Shown here piece after piece: positions 34,292 to 37,398 of a DNA stretch of 37,398 nucleotides. Numbering within the stretch: the stretch's first letter is position 1; each line of letters begins with the position of its first letter. This stretch comes from DASZMX01 sp035551475 (GTDB lineage: Bacteria > Verrucomicrobiota > Verrucomicrobiia > Limisphaerales > Palsa-1400). The translations under genes were made by a program, and so were the position numbers. The notes beneath the pieces were generated by a model. The model did not search any database and was not told the origin of the DNA. It was given only the letters and a program-made list of their open reading frames with translations. Where the stretch lies: positions 1 through 37,398 of the forward strand of contig DASZMX010000048.1 in NCBI GenBank assembly GCA_035551475.1. The letters are read 5' to 3'.

Positions 34292-35065
34292 CTAAGGTAA
34301 GCGCAAATCGTAAATTTCATACGGGGGCCCTCGATGATTCCTAGGCGGTGACGGGGTCACAAAAACTGAGTTGCTCGAAAGCCCAAGCATTTGGAAATAG
34401 TTCGTTGGAAGCCTGAAATGAACTCCATCACTATAGTTAAAATAAACTACGTTGCTGGAAATTCCCGAAACATCAACTTTGCACCAGCCTTCTCGCACTT
34501 TCCACTCGAACATATAATAGGGCTCAAGGGACGGCGTTCCGTCGTTTAGCTGCCATGGCTTTTGCTCTCTTATACACGGCTCATTGGAAAGCAGGTTTCC
34601 TATGGGTATGTTAAACGAGTGAACCGCTGATTCGGCGATATCCTGCGCCGCTTTCATTGTCAAACCGTTGGTTTCATGCAACCAGTTCTGAGTCAATTGA
34701 ATCGCCTTGCCCATATTGAATCCCGGCTCAGACTGAACGCCTGAATAATCCGGCCAACAGAAAAGCCTATCTGCGAAGATAAACCCCCCATCGAATGTTC
34801 CAAGGAATCTCCCCCGGGCTTCATTAAAGGCGTATCGTCCAGCGAAAACCATACGGGCATGTGCTCCGTCGATGGAGGGCTCATTCCAAAACTCGGTTAC
34901 TTTGTTGCTCTCAATGAGACTTGTTTCCAAACCCCATGTCTTCGCGGCAAATTGCGCCTTCGAAAAAAGCGCTTGAAATTCGAACCGCGAAAACTGTGGC
35001 GTGTTCGTCTGGATTACTCCCATGTAAACCACCACCATGTTTGTGAGCAGGTTCGTGATTAACAT
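34292..35065 (-). CDS. hypothetical protein, possibly secreted
   Basis: The 257-residue frame is visibly less GC-rich than its neighbours. The N-terminus (MLITNLLTNMVVVYMGVIQ) could be a short signal peptide. The body has features such as ALFSKAQFAAKTWGL, ARMVFAGRYAFN and GRFLGTFDGGFIFADRLFCW, rich in aromatic residues as in exported beta proteins. I do not recognise a named family. It lies on the opposite strand between two copies of a direct repeat and next to an IS element, which suggests it was acquired or moved. The normal amino-acid composition over the whole length argues for a real gene. Confidence 0.65.
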   Translation of the reverse strand: MLITNLLTNMVVVYMGVIQTNTPQFSRFEFQALFSKAQFAAKTWGLETSLIESNKVTEFWNEPSIDGAHARMVFAGRYAFNEARGRFLGTFDGGFIFADRLFCWPDYSGVQSEPGFNMGKAIQLTQNWLHETNGLTMKAAQDIAESAVHSFNIPIGNLLSNEPCIREQKPWQLNDGTPSLEPYYMFEWKVREGWCKVDVSGISSNVVYFNYSDGVHFRLPTNYFQMLGLSSNSVFVTPSPPRNHRGPPYEIYDLRLP

Positions 35066-35267
35066 ATGCTTTTATTGTCCGACTCCATTAAAATAAAGAA
35101 CCTGAGTTCCATAGATTATGATGTCTGGGAAGAGCGGGGCCAACGGCCCAAGGGGGCGAACTGGCCATTTCATAACAATCGCGTTTTTATCGATAGGATG
35201 CGAGGAGTCAAGTTTATTACAATGTCGGTTTGGTTGTAGTCCACTATAATACGTTGGTTAGCCGACG

Positions 35268-35326
35268 CCGAAGCCGTCGCCAAATTTCTCCGCAAATAGC
35301 CCGCCGCCTTTTTATCAAGCATTGGA
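35268..35326 (+). repeat. direct repeat copy 2: displaced fragment of a response regulator 3' end
   Basis: The sequence reads, in frame, AEAVAKFLRK and a stop, then the same trailer as after the response regulator gene. No receiver or HTH coding sequence precedes it. It may be a duplication made when the segment 34161-35267 was inserted, or the tail of a lost paralogous regulator gene. Confidence 0.85.
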
Positions 35327-35387
35327 TCGGCAGACTGCATAACTATTAGTTTGACAAATCTCGTTGTGACTAATCTCTTGACGGAGC

Positions 35388-35431
35388 TGACGTGACCGCG
35401 TTTTTTCGGGCCGGGAGAGGTGTTAGTCTGG
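35388..35431. repeat. left terminal inverted repeat of the IS3 element
   Basis: Reads TGACGTGACCGCGTTTTTTC, then GGGCCGGGAGAGGTGTTAGTCTGG. It matches the reverse complement of the right end imperfectly: the outer 9 bp and the inner 12-bp GTGTTAGTCTGG agree best, with small gaps between. Confidence 0.75.
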
Positions 35432-35451
35432 GGCCGACGAAAGGACCCAGA

Positions 35452-35721
35452 ATGAAAGGCAAACGGTATACGACAGAAGAGAAGATACGGCTGTTGCGCG
35501 AGGCCGATCGCGGGGAGAAGTGCATCCAGGCCCTGTGCCAGGAGGCGAACATTTCGGAGGTGAGTTTTCACCGCTGGAAAAAGCAATTTGGCCAGATGTA
35601 GGTCAATGAGGCCAAGCGGATGAAGGAGTTGGAGCGGGAGAACAGTGAGCACAAGAAGATGCTGACGGAGTCCCTGCTCAAGAACCGGGTGCTGGAGGCG
35701 GTATGCGAAAAAAAGCTCTGA
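35452..35721 (+). pseudogene. IS3 orfA (transposase HTH protein) interrupted by an in-frame TAG
   Basis: ATG 35452 opens MKGKRYTTEEKIRLLREADRG, CQEANISEVSFHRWKKQFGQM, a typical IS3 OrfA helix-turn-helix. Codon 50 (35599-35601) is TAG. After it the same frame continues with the usual leucine-zipper part (VNEAKRMKELERENSEHKKML, ESLLKNRVLEAVCEKKL) to TGA at 35719-35721, so 89 codons in total. A single C/G-to-T-type change would explain the stop. It would block the OrfAB fusion unless the amber is suppressed. Confidence 0.88.
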
Positions 35722-36674
35722 GCCCGGCGCACCGCCGGGTGTTGGCGCAAGAGGCCGTGGCCGCGGGGCTTTGTTCCCGACGGGCGGCCTGCCGCTTTTT
35801 GCGCCTGGCTCGTTCGACCTATGGCTACCGCGGGCGGGCGCCGCAGCCGCAACAGGAACGGCTTGGGCAACGGCTGATGGAGCTGTCGGCTAAATATCCA
35901 CGCTATGGCCCCCGGCGGATGGCCGTGTTGCTGCGGCGGGAAGGCTGGATTGTGGGCAAGCGGCAGATTCAAAGGCTGCGCCGCCAGGCCGGGCTGCGGG
36001 TGCCGCCGACCCGATGGAAGGTTCCACGCCGGGGAGTTTCCACCGGATGGCCGACGCGGGCGACCCATCGCAATCACGTTTGGACTTGGGATTTCATCGC
36101 CGATGCGACGGTGCGTGGCGGAGCCCTGCCCATCCTGACCATCCTGGACGAGCACACCCGCGAGTGTCATGTGCTCTGGGCCGACCGGGCCTTGAAGGCA
36201 GCCGACGTGCTAAACTGGCTGCAAAAGGCCATCGCTGAGCATGGCGCGCCCGAGTATCTGCGCAGCGACAATGGCCCGGAGTTTATTGCCAAGCTGGTGC
36301 AGCATTGGCTGGCGGGGCAACCAGATCCAGACCCCTACATCAAGCCCGGCAGCCCCTGGCAAAACGGCTTTGTGGAAAGCTTCCACGGTCGCTTCCGCGA
36401 TGAATGCCTGAACCGCGAGCAACTCTGGACCTTGACCGAGGCCCGGGTGGTGGTGGGAGACTACCGCCAGGAATACAATCAATTCAGGCCGCACAGCCGG
36501 ATTGGCTATGAAACCCCAGCCAGCTTTGCGGCGCGAACCTGTCCATCCCCGTCTCCGGTCGGGATGGACAAACCACCCAGAACACCACAACATGAATCAA
36601 GCCGCCAGACTAACACTCCAGTGGCCCAGAAAAGCGGGCCTAGTCACTCCAGCTGGGTACGACGAATTTCTTGA
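35703..36674 (+). CDS. IS3-family transposase OrfB (DDE integrase domain)
   Basis: The 323-residue frame begins with ATG 35703 inside orfA, in the -1 frame, across the A7G run. The N-terminal part is the IS3 helix domain (SRRAACRFLRLARSTYGY, YPRYGPRRMAVLLRREG). The rve-type catalytic core has D130 in WTWDFIAD, D189 in LRSDNGPEF and E225 in NGFVESFHGRFRDE, a D-D-35-E spacing. The tail after about residue 280 (SPSPVGMDKPPRTPQ onward) is not conserved core, and the frame runs about 23 bp past the estimated element end. OrfB itself appears intact. Confidence 0.93.
   Translation: MRKKALSPAHRRVLAQEAVAAGLCSRRAACRFLRLARSTYGYRGRAPQPQQERLGQRLMELSAKYPRYGPRRMAVLLRREGWIVGKRQIQRLRRQAGLRVPPTRWKVPRRGVSTGWPTRATHRNHVWTWDFIADATVRGGALPILTILDEHTRECHVLWADRALKAADVLNWLQKAIAEHGAPEYLRSDNGPEFIAKLVQHWLAGQPDPDPYIKPGSPWQNGFVESFHGRFRDECLNREQLWTLTEARVVVGDYRQEYNQFRPHSRIGYETPASFAARTCPSPSPVGMDKPPRTPQHESSRQTNTPVAQKSGPSHSSWVRRIS
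36605..36651. repeat. right terminal inverted repeat of the IS3 element
   Basis: CCAGACTAACAC (36605-36616) to GTCACTCCA (36643-36651) is the imperfect inverse of the left end at 35388-35431. The orfB reading frame passes through it. Confidence 0.72.
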
Positions 36675-36945
36675 GACACCATTCGGCTCTCGGTGGTCCG
36701 GGCTGTTGAAGATCGTGCGCACAACTTTGGCGTCCGCAGGCGCTGCCCCGAGCAATGGCTTGCAAAGGGAACAAGGATCATCACGTCGACGCAGCTCGGC
36801 TTTAATCCGACGTTGGTCTGCCGATAAAGATGCTCCCCGGCGACAGGTCACGCTCTATAGTCCTCCAAGCTCCCTCATTCTCGGTTGGCCGGCAACCTGC
36901 CAAGCACGTCGCCAAGCCATTCAGGCACAGGTCTAAAACGCGTCA
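36675..36945. other. 271-bp gap without a supported gene
   Basis: Between the IS element and the next gene I see only open frames with arginine/serine-rich shadow translations, no recognisable domain and no clear hairpin terminator. It may be a remnant of the sequence into which the IS inserted. Confidence 0.4.
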
Positions 36946-37398
36946 TTATGGTAGCTTCGTGACCTTATAACTGAACACCAAAGACGAAGCAGTGTTTCCG
37001 GACGAGTCCACCGACACAGCGGTAAGCTTGTATGTAGCCTTGGTTTTTGGCACCCATGCAACGATGGGATTAGTTGGGTCGTAACTAGACGCCAAAAAGA
37101 CGCCATTTACGTAAAAATCCGTTCGTGTGATCGTTGCTGCTGAGTCGGACGCAGTCGCCTCAATAAGAAATGCCGGCTTATAGTTATAAGATGCTGCCGT
37201 TTCCACGTAGTATATAGCCACCGATGGCCCATTGCCGGGTGGTGACCACCCCAAACCATTCCAATACGCGAGATTTGTGACGCCAGCCCCGCTCGCACTC
37301 GTGAAGTTCCCGCCTACCCAGACGCCGCTAAATGTTCCGTGACATGCGCTGTAATCCATATCAACAGCATATACAGTGCCATTTACTCCATTTCCATT
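36946..37398 (-). CDS. C-terminal end of a secreted-type protein: propeller-like repeat plus Ig-like domain (partial)
   Basis: The frame is open to the window edge: 13 more codons (NGNGVNGTVYAVD) precede the ATG at 37359, so the true start is outside. The first part has the repeat form VWVGGNFTSASG...NLAYWNGLGW, as in bacterial surface proteins with tandem propeller-like repeats. After a linker (about 50 residues from the edge) comes an Ig-like beta-sandwich: AFLIEATASDSAATITRTDFYVNG, then YKLTAVSVDSSGNTASS, ending VTKLP. It is probably exported or on the cell surface. Full length and function are not visible. Confidence 0.75.
   Translation of the reverse strand, partial: NGNGVNGTVYAVDMDYSACHGTFSGVWVGGNFTSASGAGVTNLAYWNGLGWSPPGNGPSVAIYYVETAASYNYKPAFLIEATASDSAATITRTDFYVNGVFLASSYDPTNPIVAWVPKTKATYKLTAVSVDSSGNTASSLVFSYKVTKLP

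Larger units (their letters stand above)
35388..36651 (+). mobile_element. IS3-family insertion sequence (about 1.26 kb)
   Basis: The element has the IS3 organisation: orfA with helix-turn-helix, an A7G slippage site (35708-35715), and overlapping orfB with a DDE integrase core. Imperfect terminal inverted repeats bound it: TGACGTGAC... to GTGTTAGTCTGG on the left and CCAGACTAACAC... to GTCACTCCA on the right. The ends are estimates. I could not identify a target-site duplication. The orfA amber codon suggests that this copy may be inactive. Confidence 0.88.

Noticed and set aside
36502..36936. Plus-strand frame overlapping the IS3 end
   Set aside because: It is another frame of orfB and then of a gene-free gap. 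No domain or conserved motif is visible.
1..37398. tRNA, rRNA and CRISPR arrays
   Set aside because: No tRNA T-arm or acceptor pattern, no rRNA sequence and no evenly spaced direct repeat was seen on scanning.

Overview
This is a 37.4 kb piece of a GC-rich bacterial chromosome, densely coding, with many start/stop overlaps. The gene set suggests a member of the Verrucomicrobiota, perhaps the Pedosphaera/Limisphaera side of the phylum. That placement is an inference. It rests on a large periplasmic beta-propeller histidine kinase, a long SecA with an extra insertion, YfhO-type membrane proteins, eboE/eboC-type genes and the scarcity of clear Shine-Dalgarno sites. No rRNA or tRNA gene and no CRISPR array was recognised.

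Layout. 1-9.7 kb is housekeeping: lnt (minus) and an agmatine deiminase gene (plus) start only 13 bp apart; hisD (minus) is followed divergently by secA (plus); purD and an S41-protease-like gene lie on the minus strand. 9.75-12.5 kb holds a strong minus-strand terminator, an ArdC-like zincin, a small ORF, nth and a small beta-sandwich protein that may bind glycogen. 12.6-16.1 kb is a tight minus-strand operon: two thymidylate-kinase-like genes, a ROK sugar kinase and a Ppx/GppA phosphatase. 16.3-23.5 kb runs on the plus strand: htpX, a sigma-70 factor, apt, lysS with an unusual C-terminal extension, eboE, eboC and a small basic zinc-motif protein closed by a clear terminator.

23.5-28.6 kb is a minus-strand surface-glycan cassette (YfhO-like membrane protein, flippase, family 2 glycosyltransferase) in which every junction overlaps. 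fumC follows on the plus strand. After a 306-bp spacer comes a two-component pair: a 1009-residue sensor kinase and a NarL/LuxR-type response regulator.

34.1-37.4 kb looks accessory. The last ten codons and the trailer of the response regulator gene reappear about 1.17 kb downstream as an imperfect 60-bp direct repeat, and between the copies lies a less GC-rich hypothetical gene. Next to it is an IS3-family element of about 1.26 kb whose orfA carries an in-frame amber codon. The window ends inside a secreted-type protein with a beta-propeller-like repeat and an Ig-like domain.

I do not see a complete new system such as a defence island. The best candidates for undescribed biology are the paired, divergent thymidylate-kinase-like proteins in the sugar kinase/polyphosphatase operon, the S41 homologue that appears to lack its catalytic dyad, the isolated eboE-eboC pair, and the direct-repeat-bounded segment after the response regulator.
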